Assembly: GCF_029962835.1 (NCBI RefSeq)
Contig: NC_080575.1
Coordinates: forward strand, 60,057,493 to 60,121,492
Direction of reading: 5' to 3'
Origin: Magnolia sinica
Lineage: Eukaryota > Streptophyta > Magnoliopsida > Magnoliales > Magnoliaceae
Length of the DNA stretch: 64,000 bases
A program made the position numbers and the translations under genes. Under the pieces are notes generated by a model that made no database searches, was not told where the DNA came from, and saw only the letters and a list, made by a program, of their open reading frames with translations. Below are positions 35,525-46,960 of the stretch, in pieces. Numbering within the stretch: the first letter of the stretch is position 1; each line of letters begins with the position of its first letter.

Positions 35525-36040
35525 AAGGCTTTTATCATATATTACTAACTGATATTGATTTAATATAATTTTTATTATTTTTGTATATTACTTATAATTA
35601 CAATATATTTAAAATCTCATATGGATATATATAAATATACTTTTAATATTAACATACTACTAATTACATGCTGTTGTTCACACATTCATTAATATACATA
35701 ATTTATAATATACAATATCATATTATACGTATAAATGAATTGAAGATTGTACAATATCATATTTAATTGAAATTATATTTGTATTTGATAATATTGTTAA
35801 ATAACCTACAATTCCATTAAAGTATCTAATGATCTTTGTATATATATCTATAAAAGATATTCAATGCTACATTATTATTTGTAATTTAATTTTATGTTGT
35901 GAATTTATTATTCATTATGTTTATTTAATATAACATTATTTTCATAATGTCTTATATGTATTAAATACATACGTATCATTTTAGCATGAAATTTTAAATC
36001 TTTACAAAGTATATATATCTCATAGTGTATTTAGGTTGCA

Positions 36041-36102
<62 letters not shown>

Positions 36103-36130
36103 GTGTTTATATTAAATTTATCTACATGGT
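35525..36130. repeat. AT-rich region with (TA)n in LTR3
   Basis: About 600 bp of strongly AT-rich DNA near one end of LTR3, with a (TA)n run at 36046-36099. No gene is seen. Confidence 0.9.
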
Positions 36131-36758
36131 AACACTCGAGTACTAGAAGCTACGAGGTGTTACAGAGGAGCAGGGTTAGATCAACGGTCGTTGTCACTCG
36201 ATCAGGGCCACAAGTATACAGATATGTGCAGGGAAATTTCCCTAATCCATGGGTGTAGTTCTATCAGAAACTGACGGTCTGAAATCTTTAATTTTGCCCA
36301 CAAGCATAAGGCCCAATTCACTTAAGTTTCAATGTATTTTTCAAGGGTATTCGCGTTTCTCACACATTTTGCTCAGGGCTCAAGTTGTGTAGTTCTGGGT
36401 ACTATCTGTGCTTGATTCTCGCGATGGTTGTCAAGCCCAATAAGATGGTCATAACCTTATAGTTTTGCGGTCATCGGACTTTCGACGTACGGTCCAGGTC
36501 CGATATGAAGTTTCAATGTGCTCCTGAGAGCAACCGACTTTTAAGATTCCTATTAGGTTTTTTACGTAGTGTTGAGTTAGTCATTCTAACGGTTTTGGGT
36601 CTTGCCATTTGTATAGATAGTGGTTTGAGCCAAATCCATTGATTATTTAGTTTAGTACTTAACTAAATTTTCGTCTAATTTTTACAGGGTATGGTCCTTA
36701 GGGATTTCTGCTTAAGGTGGCACTTGGGTCTTTGTACGGATTTTTCTGAGACATTACA

Positions 36759-36996
36759 ATCTACCCCTCTTAAAGAAAAATTTTATCCTTGAAATTAGTA
36801 CCTTCTCATACTCCTCGAGGATCTAAGGATAGTTCTTACGGACATTAGCTTCCGTTTCCTAGGTCGCCTCTTCCTCAGTGTGGTGTGTCTATAATACTTT
36901 CACAAGTGGGATAACTTTGCTGCGTAGCACTTGTTCCTTCATATCCAGAACACGTGTTAGTCACAGTACATCGGTAGCATTTTCACTTAGCTGCAC
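36759..36996 (-). other. T2 polypurine tract and pol tail
   Basis: On the - strand the sequence next to the 3' LTR reads AAGAGGGGTAGAT, the expected polypurine tract (36759-36775). Upstream to 36996 lies the degraded end of pol, with the chromodomain-like words KEQVLRSKVIPLVKVL and HHTEEEAT at about 36940-36850. Such a tail is typical of Tekay-lineage chromoviruses. Confidence 0.75.
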
Positions 36997-38141
36997 CTAC
37001 TCCCATTTGATAATATGAGTAGGGTCAGGAACATATTTCTTCAACATCGATACGTGAAATACATTGTGCATTCCTGCGAGTAGTGTGGGTAAGGCGAGAC
37101 AGTATGCTACCACACCCACTCGGCCTAGAATCTGGAATGGGCCAATGAATCTCGGTGTGAGTATCCCTTTCTTGCCAAATCGAAGAACTCCCTTCAATGA
37201 GAAAACCTTTAGGAATACGTGGTCCCCAACTTCAAATTCCAGCTGTCGCCGTCTGGTATTGGCATAACTCTTCTGTCTACTCTGATCTGCCAAAAGTCGA
37301 CGCCTGATAATGTCAATTTTCTCTAAGGCTTCCTGTACTAAATCTGGGCTAACCAAACTCTTCTCGCCAACTTCTGCCCAAAATGTGGTGCTCGACATGG
37401 GCATCCATACAAGGCTTCATAAGGAGCCATGCTAATGCTTGCTTGGAAGCTGTTGTTATAAGAAAACTTGGCATAAGGGAGACAGTCATCCCAACTGTCC
37501 TTGAAGTCAAGCACACATGCTCGCAACATATCTTCAAGTACCTGATTTACCCGTTTCGTCTGCCCATCCGTCTGTGGGTGGAATGCGGTACTGAACTTCA
37601 GTTGCACTCCCATTGCTTCTTGAATCCGTGTCCAGAAAATGAACGTGAATCGTGTGTCCCGATCCGACATAATCTCCATAGAACTCCATGTAGTCGTACA
37701 ATCTCCTTGATGTACAGCTTGGCTAAATCATCTACCGAGTTCGAAACTCTAATCGGGAGGAAATGAGCCGATTTCATCAATCGGTCCAAAATCACCCAAA
37801 TAGAGTTATGCCCCTTTCTTGTCTTCGATAACCTAGAAATGAAATTCATATATATGAAATCCCATTTCCATTCAGCTATGGGCATAGGCGGAAGTAAACC
37901 AGAAGGTCGGCGATGCTTGGCCTTGACCTACTGGCACGTGAGACAACGAGAGACGAAGTCTGCTATCTGGGCCTTCATGTTGTCCCACCAGTACGAACAC
38001 TTCATGTCTCATACATCTTCATACTACCTGGATGCATTACCAACTTTGAATTGTGAGCAGCTTCTAGAACTTCCCTTCTCAAGTCATGGAGATTTAAGAT
38101 GCATAAGCAGCCACAATATCGTAAACCTCCATCTAAGCTAA
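36997..38141 (-). pseudogene. T2 integrase
   Basis: From about 38130: a damaged zinc-binding region (LHDLRREVLEAAHNSKLVMHPG, H..H visible), then the core with MNFISRLSKTRKGHNSIWVILDRLMKSAHF (about 37850-37745; the first catalytic D is lost), SDRDTRFTFIFW (about 37665) and AFHPQTDGQTKRVNQVLEDML (about 37590), where K replaces the catalytic E. The C-terminal GPF/Y module FIGPFQILGRVGVVAYCLALP is at about 37155-37090, followed by MHNVFHVSMLKKYVPD. A frameshift near 37680 and two changed catalytic residues make it inactive. Confidence 0.9.
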
Positions 38142-39737
38142 TCCTCCATTCAAATTCTTCGTTGTCACTTTCATTTCCCTCATTTTCACCAACGGTTCAT
38201 CTTCTTTTCTGAGCCACAATGATTCGGTCATCAATAAGTGGCTACATGTGGATGTGTGCGACGCTTTCAAAAGGCTCCTCAACTTTAAGCTTCTGTTCGA
38301 AGTCTCGTACAAACTCTACCATATTCCATTCTTCTATCATCAGCGAAGCTACAAATTTCATTGTCTTCTTTCGGCTCAACGCATCGACCACAAGGTTGGC
38401 CTTGCCAGGATGGTAGGAGACCTCAAACTTGAGGTCTTTTAAGGTTTTCATCCAACGTCGTTGCCTCATGTTCAGGTCCCTCTGCGTAAAAATATATTTG
38501 AGGCACTTATGGTTGCAAAAGAGCTCGAACTCCTCTCCGTAGAGGTAATGTCTCCAGAACTTTAATGTGAAGATGATTGCTGTCAATTTTAGGTCGTGCG
38601 TGGGGTAGTTTTCTTCGTGTTTCCTCAACTGTCGCGATGCATAGGCAATCACTCTGTCCTTTTGCATAAGAACACAACCCAAACCAACACGAGATGCGTC
38701 GGTGTATATTGTATATTTGACCCCTTGCTCTGGCCATACTAGCACGGGTGCAGACGTTATCTTACCCTTTAATTCCTGAAAGGCTGCTTCTGCTTTCTCA
38801 TTCCAAGCAAACATAAGATCCTTCCGAGTGAGTTGAGACAACGGCCTGGCTATCTTGGAAAAATCTTTAATGAATCGGTGATAATAGCCAGCAAGTCTGA
38901 GGAAATGCCTCACTTCTATTACTAAACCAGGCTGTTCCCAGTCCTCTACCACGGCCACCTTGGCAAGGTCCATGACCATTCCTTCCTTAGACACCACGTG
39001 TCCCAGAAACTTGACTTCCTCCTTCCAGAAGTCGCATTTTTGGTATTGTGCAAATAATTGATTCTTCCTGAGAGTATCGAAGACTGCTTGCAGGTGTTCT
39101 TCATGATCTTTCCGACTCTTGGAGTATATCAAAATGTCATCTATAAACACAATGACGAATTAGTACAGATACGGCTGAAACACCGGTTCATAAGGTCCAT
39201 GAACACGGCCGGTGCATTTGTAAGTCCAAATAAAATCACAAGGAATTTAAAGTGCCTAAAACTAGTTCTGAATGTTGTTTTCTTCACGTCTTCATCCCTG
39301 ACGGGCAACTGATGATACCTGGACTGTAGGTCGATCTTAGAGAAATATTGTGCCCCTCTCAACTGGTCAAACAGGTCATCTATCCTGGGCAGAGGATACT
39401 TGTTCTTGACTGTGAGATGATTCAGCCTGCAATAATCAATACACAATCGCAGCGACCCGTCTTTCTTATTTACAAACAATACAAGTGCTCCCCAAGGAGA
39501 TACACTAGGCTGTATAAAACTTGATTCCAACAGATCATCTATCTGTCTCCTCAATTCCTCCATTTCACACGGAGGCATGCGGTATCTTGGTAGGGAAATG
39601 AGCGTCGCACCAGGTACAAGGTCGATAGTAAAGTCGATCTCGCGCCGAGGAGGTAGTCCAGTTATCGTTCTGAACATGTTCATGAAATCTTGGACTACAG
39701 GCATATCCCCAAGTGTCAGATTATCAACATTTTCCAA
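38142..39737 (-). pseudogene. T2 reverse transcriptase and RNase H
   Basis: RT starts near 39735 and has [18 protein letters not shown] (about 39660), [26 protein letters not shown] (about 39520-39440), [18 protein letters not shown] (about 39340), [17 protein letters not shown] (about 39230) and, after a stop and shift near 39150-39160, the catalytic [20 protein letters not shown] and GYYHRFIKDFSKIA follow. RNase H (about 38740-38400) keeps YTDASRVGLGCVLMQKDRVIAYASRQL and ANLVVDALSRK. The 302-codon stretch 39150-38242 is the longest undamaged reading frame in the window, so T2 is younger than T1. Confidence 0.94.
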
Positions 39738-40110
39738 TAAGGAAGCATAACAACTTATGCATTAGAGCCGACTGACATGAACTGGGAAAGTAAAGGTCGT
39801 GCCTTTAGGTCCATGGGCTGTCACCAATCTGGTATCGCAGTCGATCTCTACCTTCATTTCAGTGAGCCAATCCATGCCGAGGATGACATCGTAATGGTAT
39901 ATCATGGTGACAATCAGGTAAATGCACACCACCCTGCTTCTTAAGTCTACTAAGCAATTCTTACACTGCTTAGTGACGTCAGTAAAAGTTCCTTTTGCTT
40001 CGATAACCCTCACTCCAACCATAGGGGTAGTATTCAACCCCAAACGCTTGACTACAAAGTATGATATTATCGAAATAGTGGACCTAGTGTCCACCAACAG
40101 AAAAACTGGT
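39738..40110 (-). pseudogene. T2 aspartic protease
   Basis: VDTRSTISIISYFVVKRLGL at about 40095-40035 holds the active-site region with D-T-R in place of D-S/T-G. IYHYDVILGMDWLTEMKVEIDCD is at about 39905-39840, and TTFTFPVHVSRL ends at 39762. The changed glycine and a stop upstream indicate an inactive enzyme. Confidence 0.88.
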
Positions 40111-41460
40111 GTACTTTGAAGTGGGCAGTGACTTCAAAGGCTAAAGGCACTGCAGTTGCTGACTCAGATGCTTCAGCTATAAGTGCATATACACGTGCTT
40201 ATTGAGAACGATTGGGTTGCGCTGCCATAGGTTGTTGAGGCATCCTATTTCGAGGTACGGGAGGTCAGTAGAATGGCTGTACTGGCGGTGCTGATCATAG
40301 AGGTGGGGCTGAAATAGCTTGTGACAGCTGACGGTTGATCTTTTGAGGTGGCATAAAGCCATTGTCCCTCATCTTAGTAAAACAGTAAATATTCGTATGA
40401 CTTATTTTCTTACAGTAGGTGCACCAAGTATCCGATCACCTTGGTTGGGTCGTTGGAGCCATTAGCCTGGGAGGAAAATCTGCACGAGGCCTCTTATCGA
40501 GGAATGGTCGGTTCAGTAAATCAGGCCGAGGCCTCGGACCCATAGGTATACGTGCCCATGACACTCTGTCTCCATCCTACTTAGTTCATAAGGACATGTT
40601 CACTAGCTCAGCGTAGTTGGGAATGCTAGCGCAACACATCTTCATGCAGATATCAGGCTGCAGACCCTCTGAAAATCACTGCATCCTCATTGGCTCGTCT
40701 GCCAGGATCAATGGAGCATATCTGGCTAGCTCCATGAAGTGGTTCTCGTACTTGGCTACTGTCATCCCTCCTTGTCGGAGGCGAAGAAATTCACCCTCCT
40801 TTTTGTTACAGTAAGTGAGGGGAAGTACTTTCTATGAAAATGGGTTTCAAACGTGTCCCACGTTCACACGTATCCTACGGGGACGGTTCGTAGGATGCTG
40901 TCCCACCAAAGACTAGCCTCCTTCTCAAATATATACGTAACTAGCTCCACCTGCTCTGCTTCAGTACAGTGCAGCGGCTTTAGCATCTTAGATATATCAT
41001 CCAACCAATACTCTGCCTCCTCGGGTCGCTAGGTACCCACAAAAGTAGGAGGGCGAAGGCACTGAAAGAGCTCGAACAAGCCACTCATGTTCATAGTTCC
41101 AGTGGGCTGTACTGGTGGGGTAGGTGGGACTAGGTTCATGTTCTGGGCAATGGCCCCCGCTATCGTGGCCAAAAACTGTTGTTGTTGCTGCATCAGGAGC
41201 ATCATCTCCTCCAACCTATCAGGAGGAGAAGCCGCCTGAGGCATGTGGGATGTCGATGTAGACGCGCGGTTCTATTCTGGAACCAGTGGTGCACAAGGTG
41301 TTGCCCCATTGGTGGGGCCAGTGGCTGGCTGTGAATCCAGCATTGTCTAAAAATTCAGACCTAAGCTAGGGTCCGTCTGGCTATCGTTCAGGGAAGGTGC
41401 CCCGTCAATCGATCCGCCAAGTGCGAGACGTGCCATATTCCGAGTGTTTTTAGGAGGCAT
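40111..41460 (-). pseudogene. T2 gag
   Basis: ATG at 41460 (MPPKNTRNMARLALGG). A glutamine/alanine-rich N-terminal part (LEEMMLLMQQQQQFLATIAG, about 41205) is followed by the capsid: FELFQCLRPPTFVG (about 41085), PEEAEYWLDDISKML (about 41025), EKEASLWWDSI (about 40930), FETHFHRKYFPLTYCNKKEGEFLRL (about 40850-40780), MTVAKYENHFMELARYAP (about 40770). The zinc knuckle CTYCKKISHTNIYC (C-x2-C-x4-H-x4-C) is at about 40430-40385. Stops near 41344, 41268, 41030, 40870, 40680 and 40580. Confidence 0.88.
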
Positions 41461-41746
41461 CCCCTTTATACAACATAGGGTGCAACGTGTGTAAGATTTA
41501 GAATAATATCACTTTCCCAAACATTCTACACATTTTAAATCAAAGGATCTACACGCATTTCATATTACTAAAATTATCACGATACATATGATGTAGCATT
41601 ACATGAATCATGACCGAGAATGCATGAGAGCTAAGCTCAACAAAAGTTTCAACACTGACTATCCTAACACCAAACTAATCCAACTAAGGTGATACATAGA
41701 AAAACAAGAAACAGAAAAACAAACAGAAGACAACTGCAACATACGC

Positions 41747-43005
41747 CTAGTCCTTTAACTCTAGCGAAGGTGGAGGAGCACCCTTATCTTGCATACAACA
41801 CAAGAGGGTATTCAAGGTGCAAGACATCTTCTTGAATTTCTGTTTCAGATAAGCCTGATTCTCCTTCATCTCCTGTTTCGGGGCGACATGGTCTTCTTCA
41901 ATCCTGGCCATGCGGGCTTCCAAGGCAACCCGATCATGGCGGTCTTCATGTGTAGCAGGAGGCTCCTCATCTAAGTCTTAGGCCTCCTCTTCTTCCTGTT
42001 CTCCTTCCTCACTGCTTTCTTCTTCACTGCCTTTCTCATCATTGCCTTCCTCATCTTCACTACCTTCTTCCTCTTCACATTCCTCTTCTATTTCATCCCC
42101 GAACTCATCAAGCCTTGGTTGTCGTTGTCTGGGGCCTATGCCCATATTGTTGAGCATCAAGTCACTGATAATATGGATCGGGGCATGGTTATCCATGTGG
42201 AGTCTAAAGGCAAAATTTCAGGCGATCTTACAAATAAGTCGACCGAAAGGGAGTGAGGCATCTCCATGTGCAGATCATGCAGTACCAATAATCTGAGACA
42301 AGACGAACGTATGCAGGCACAACTTGTCTCCCTGACCAGCCTATATAAGAAATCTACCATGAGTCGAGTACATTCCATGCAGTTACTCCACCTAGGATAC
42401 ACATTGTACATGCATATGTGGTGGAGAAGGCAGAAATTATTTGTCATTTTAATCGCTGCAAGGCTATTTCCTCGCCTCCACCGCTCAAGCTGGCCATAAA
42501 GGAAACGTGTGCGACGATTTCTTTCTTGTTTACTAGCGAGATTTTTCTCACTGGCATGTACAACTCCACGTTCAATTCCCATGATGCGAGCCATGACATC
42601 CACATTGACTATGACTTCCTGCCACCCCAAAGGGATAGTAAACTGAAGAGGCTCCAGTAGTGGGTTCCATATGTGGGCATAGAAGGCTCGCACAACGCCT
42701 TCACTTGCATGAGTATTTCTCTCAAATATGGGATCCCACCCATTTTCCAGGAGCATGTCAATTACTAGATACAACCCGAAAAGCTTTTCATCAACATCAG
42801 CTTCAAATACAACCTTGTGGTCACGGAACTTACTAAGTGTGGTGTCTGGCGATAGAGATCTTTCAATAGGGACCTGAGAGTCGAGATCCCATTTCGATCT
42901 TCGCTCTTGCTCGACACTTGTACTAGCCTCAGCACTCGCCTTCTTCCTCGGGCGGGTTGGACGGCTTGGCTCGGCCTCATCTAGGGCCACTCATCTCTTT
43001 CCCAT
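41747..43005 (-). pseudogene. Accessory frame in T2 leader, plant transposon-protein-like
   Basis: A sense-strand frame of about 420 codons between the primer site and gag. Likely start ATG at 43005 (MGKR), then a TGA at 42991-42993, then VALDEAEPSRPTRPRKK (basic), a folded part with HASEGVVRAFYAHIWNPLLEP (about 42710) and NNFCLLHHICMYNVYPRWSNC (about 42440-42380), and MPHSLSV. A frameshift near 42235 leads to LHMDNHAPIHIISDLMLNN, an acidic E/D-rich stretch (42100-41980), and a coiled-coil-like tail (LEARMARIEEDH...QKFKKM) ending at 41747. An upstream in-frame ATG exists at 43062. The general plan recalls the plant 'putative transposon protein' domain family; I am not certain. It is not part of Gag-Pol. 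Confidence 0.6.
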
Positions 43006-43062
43006 AAGGGAAAGGAGCGTTGAGATGGAGAAAATAGTAGTGACTAGCTCAAAGAGAGCCAT

Positions 43063-43863
43063 GGAAGTGGAAAGGCTTAGAAAATGAGATGGATTGGAGG
43101 ATTTGAAAGTTATGAGGCACAAAGAGGTGGGTTTTGTACTGAAATGGGTATGAAATGGGAAGATTAAGAGAAGTAAGAGATGATTTTAGAGGAATAATGG
43201 TGGACGGGTGTAAAGTATGAAAGATTTGAGAGGTTTGTATGTATGAAAGTAAGGATTTGAGAGAAAAAGGGAGATTTTGGAGGGTTTGGAGGGTGTTAGA
43301 GGGTTGAAAATCATAAAAACAAGGTGAAATGGGGTTTTGAGAGTTAAAAGGAGGGACCCACACGTGGGAGGGCCCCACATGACCGGAGGGTGGTGGTGTG
43401 TCGCCGCTGTCGCGGGGCCACCGCGGTCGGCTGGAGGTGCCGGCGGTGCGCCACCGCACCCCTCTCGGGTGTTCGGCGGTAGCCACCCCCTCCTGGGGTG
43501 CTGTACACACGCGGGGGACCCCTTGGGTCCCACTACATTTTACAGTTTGGGCTCCCATGCCCCTGTGATGTGTTTTCTCGATCCAACTAGCGCGTATTCA
43601 CACTTTTTAGGTCGTTTCGAGTTTGGAATTTGTCGAATTATCGTCCAAACCCGTCGATCAGATCGATGGCCCAGAGGTGATTTGGATCACTACACATGAT
43701 CCAAGTGCCTCACACTGGGAATTAACCTACAGCATTTTGTTTCGCCCGTCGGTGAAACTTGGGATCCTATGATCATTTCTACATTTATCACCCCCTTCCT
43801 AAGTCAAAGTGTGTCGGAGTGCATTTTGTTACCATAACCCAGGTCCAGTTTAATCCAAATTAT
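43063..43863 (-). other. T2 5' leader
   Basis: 800 bp between the primer site and the accessory frame. A GC-rich island lies at about 43370-43530. A 169-codon open frame (43558-43049, - strand) is proline/serine-rich without any recognised motif and overlaps other open frames; I do not call it a gene. Confidence 0.6.
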
Positions 43864-43875
43864 GCTCTGATACCA
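43864..43875 (-). other. tRNA-Met primer-binding site of T2
   Basis: TGGTATCAGAGC on the - strand, a perfect 12-base match to the usual plant initiator tRNA-Met complement, three bases from the LTR end at 43879. Confidence 0.95.
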
Positions 43876-46091
43876 ACTTGTAATGCCCCGAATTTCGAGG
43901 GTCGAGCAAAGCTCAACTCCCGAGAACCAGCACATCACTTATGCAACATAGGTAATGATGTTTAAATATTGTACAAATTAGTGCATTAAACATGAGAGGG
44001 ATTATACTAAATCAGCATATCATACTCTAGGTGCAATTAAATTAAGCAAGTGGAAGACTTAAGTACGTGTATTAACACATGAAACTGTTTCACAAACCGG
44101 AGTATGAATATGTACCAGGCTGAATTTATACAAGTGTTGTTTCAAAATATACAAAATGTCAAAATGTAAATGTCTGACTAATCTATGTATCCCTGTGATC
44201 CCATCGAAGCAGCACGAGGTCTACATAGACCTGCCAGAGAGCTGAGCATAGGAGAACTTTTCCTCCTCATCTACGAAATTCAACTCCGCTGCATATACAT
44301 CCTCATCACCTGCATCTACAACAGAGTCTGGTTGGTGTTTTAAAATACCGTCTCAGAGTGGGAGTGAGTGATCAACTTAGTGGTACTATAAGGCAAAGGC
44401 TAACATGTTATCAATTCAATCAGGCAGTGATGATAAAGCAATACAACAATCACTTCTTAAATACTCTGGTTAATGCAAGAATGAAGTGTAGTAATGATGC
44501 ATGCACTCGCACAAAACTCCCTCACAAGCGACAACATCAGCCATTCGCGCAAGTCCAACTCCTTAATCGTGCCCTTCATCTACAAAGGCACATGCAATGT
44601 GGTGCATGGTTGTGTTAGCCGGGTTCTTAATTAGGCTTATTCATACAGCAGATTTGGGAAGCTAAGGTACCTCCCTTTAAATCATTTACCCAAATAAAGG
44701 ATCCATTTAGGGTCGTCAATCCTAGTTAACCACATACGATAGGCAAGTTGTAGGGCATCACCCTAATGAAAATAGTGGATGGGCAACTTCAAGAGTTTAT
44801 ACTCGAGGTCACTACGGGGAGGCTCGTCACCTCAGCGTAGGCTGATAGCTTAAACACGGTATCCCAAACCACCATGCCCGGCTCACGAGTTTGGGTTGCT
44901 CACTGGTCACTACGGGGAGACTCGTCACCCCAGCATAGGCCGACAACTTGACCATGGTATCCCATACCACCATGCTTGGCTTATGAGTCTTAGCGGATTA
45001 AGGTACCATAGTTGAAACGGACATTTACATTGGTAAGTGGTACCTTAGATTTAAGCGGGATGTTCATACATGGTAAACACACAATAGGCCAATTGGTTTT
45101 GTTGGATAAGTTCGATTAGTACGAGCGCACGATGAAACTATTTAAGAGATGAGCAATATGTAAACTAGTTTATGATGGATATGACTGTGCGTGTGTGAAG
45201 TGTGATCTTAGATAATCAAATATAAATGTATTTAAGGAAATCACAAAAACAAATGAAAGACAATAACAATCTCAAACACAGTCATTTTTATAGTGGTTCG
45301 ACTACTTGTCTGCTCCACTCCTGGTAACCGCACTCAACCCTTAAGTGTACCAGATTTCACCAAGGAGGTTTCACATGGTTTATCCCAAACCCAAGGTTTT
45401 AAATTAGGTTCACCTTTAACCTTTACAACCTACACCTAGACTGACTGTTTATGCTCTCACAAGCAAGGGTCAACACAACGCACCCACTTTTAGGCACACT
45501 GGCCAAGGATCTTCCATAAGACCCTAACTATTTATGCTCTCCACAGAGCAAGGGTCAACACAACGCACCCACCACGTACACTCCCGCCGAAGGCCTCCTA
45601 GAGGACTTGCAAGGGGTGAGAAACACCTTTGACCCAATCCTACAAAGGAATGATCACAAGGGTCCCTTGGACTCTGATAACTTACAGATAAGCAGATGAG
45701 TCCCTTTTAGCTCGTTGACAAAGATCTCCTCCTTTGCTGATGAAGAGTCTTCTGCTTCCTTGAACCGCAACTCAGAAGATATACCAATGCATAGGGACGG
45801 GTTGGGTCAAGGTTATGATGGAATCTTACTCTCAAATGTATTCCTATTAAGGAGATAGAGAGATTCCAATCATCTATGCATTCAAGGCATCCCAGCTTAA
45901 TGATTTTCCATTAAGGGGGTAGCTAGAGGATCCTTGAATACGGAAGTTCATTCCCCAATCCACTCTATTGAATATTAATGATGAGAGTGGATTAGAGGAT
46001 GAACTTCCTTGAGAGAAAGGGCTTTAGGTATATGATCTAAGGTTAAACACTCAAAAGCACTCTCTTCTTTCTCTACCAGCAACAAAAGATA

Positions 46092-46104
46092 AGCTCTCTA
46101 TATA
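46092..46104 (-). promoter_or_regulatory. Probable TATA box of LTR4
   Basis: CCTATATATAGAG on the - strand, directly downstream of the palindrome array in the direction of transcription. Confidence 0.55.
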
Positions 46105-46149
46105 TAGGCAAAAAGTTCCAATAGATATAAAACGGTTACATTTATGACA

Positions 46150-46960
46150 GAGTTTGATAACATCGAGCAGGGTTGATATCATCGAGCGTATACTCTCGAT
46201 TGCATCGACTGGCTACTCGATGACAGGATCTCAAATGTCATACGCTTTTGAAACTTTTTCCCAGCAGGTCAAGGGGATCAAAACATGTATCGATGTCATC
46301 AGATTTCGAACTTCGATTTCATCGACACGAGGTTCAATTCCTCGACATTTGAAAATGAGAGAGACAAAGCCTTTAAAATTTTTTAGGTCAAGGATATGAT
46401 CGAGGTACACTCGATATTATCAAAATTTGAATGTCGATGATATCGAAGGTTGTGTCGATGCATTGATAAATCCAAAGATTTTATCAGTGAGCTTGTTGCA
46501 CGGTTTATGTCCTTTCTCGATGCCATCGATCCGACCTCGATATCATCGATATTTGAATATCGATTCTATCGAGTGACCCTCAATCCTAGATAAAAACCAC
46601 CTGAAAAATGTTGCTGGGAAAACTATGTCCGAGACCGATATCATCGAAGGCCTTCTTATATCATCTGTTTTTGAATTCCAAGGATATCGAGGAGTGTTTC
46701 GATATATCGAAGGTCTATATGATTTTCTTATAAAAATAGGGACACATACACTCTGCTGTCAATTTTATCGAGTCAACTTCGATAGACTCAAGTTTCAAAT
46801 ATCGATGATATCGATAGGGGTATCGATACATCGATAATTCTGTCTAGATGAATATGTGGTTGCTGGACATCTTTGGTCCTCATTTCGATGATATCGATTG
46901 ATCATCAAGGACATCGACAACACTTCTCGATTATATCGATAAGTCTATCGAGAAATCAAC
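46150..46960. repeat. Array of ATCGAT-centred palindromes in U3 of LTR4
   Basis: Over 20 copies of TCGATATCATCGA-like words, for example near 46175, 46290, 46420, 46520, 46540, 46640, 46800, 46890 and 46935. They differ in spacing and sequence between copies, so the array is not a simple tandem repeat. The motif is close to that in LTR_A at 3240-3775 although the two LTRs are otherwise unlike. Confidence 0.8.

Larger units (their letters stand above)
30881..36164 (-). mobile_element. LTR3: 5.3-kb noncoding LTR-like insertion in T2 3' LTR
   Basis: Ends TGTAACGCCCTGA and ...GGTGTTACA, flanked by a perfect duplication gagga (30876-30880, 36165-36169). The host LTR reads through cleanly when it is removed, as the 5' LTR shows (about 48464). 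I see no retroelement protein in it, so it is best read as a long solo LTR, or less likely a non-autonomous element. Open frames around 33580-34180 come from CT-rich low-complexity DNA. The strand follows the TATA box and terminal words. Confidence 0.85.
28322..36758 (-). repeat. 3' LTR of T2 (contains LTR3)
   Basis: Bounded by TGTAACGCCATGG (28322) and ...CTGAGACATTACA (36758). Without LTR3 and one copy of its duplication it is about 3.15 kb. It matches the 5' LTR (43879-49055) over its whole length, for example near 28340/43905, 29240/44800 and 36180/48480. It has no coding region of its own. Confidence 0.93.

Noticed and set aside
43049..43558. 169-codon open frame in the T2 leader
   Set aside because: Low-complexity composition, no motif, an overlapping frame on the other strand, and a position in a GC-rich leader.
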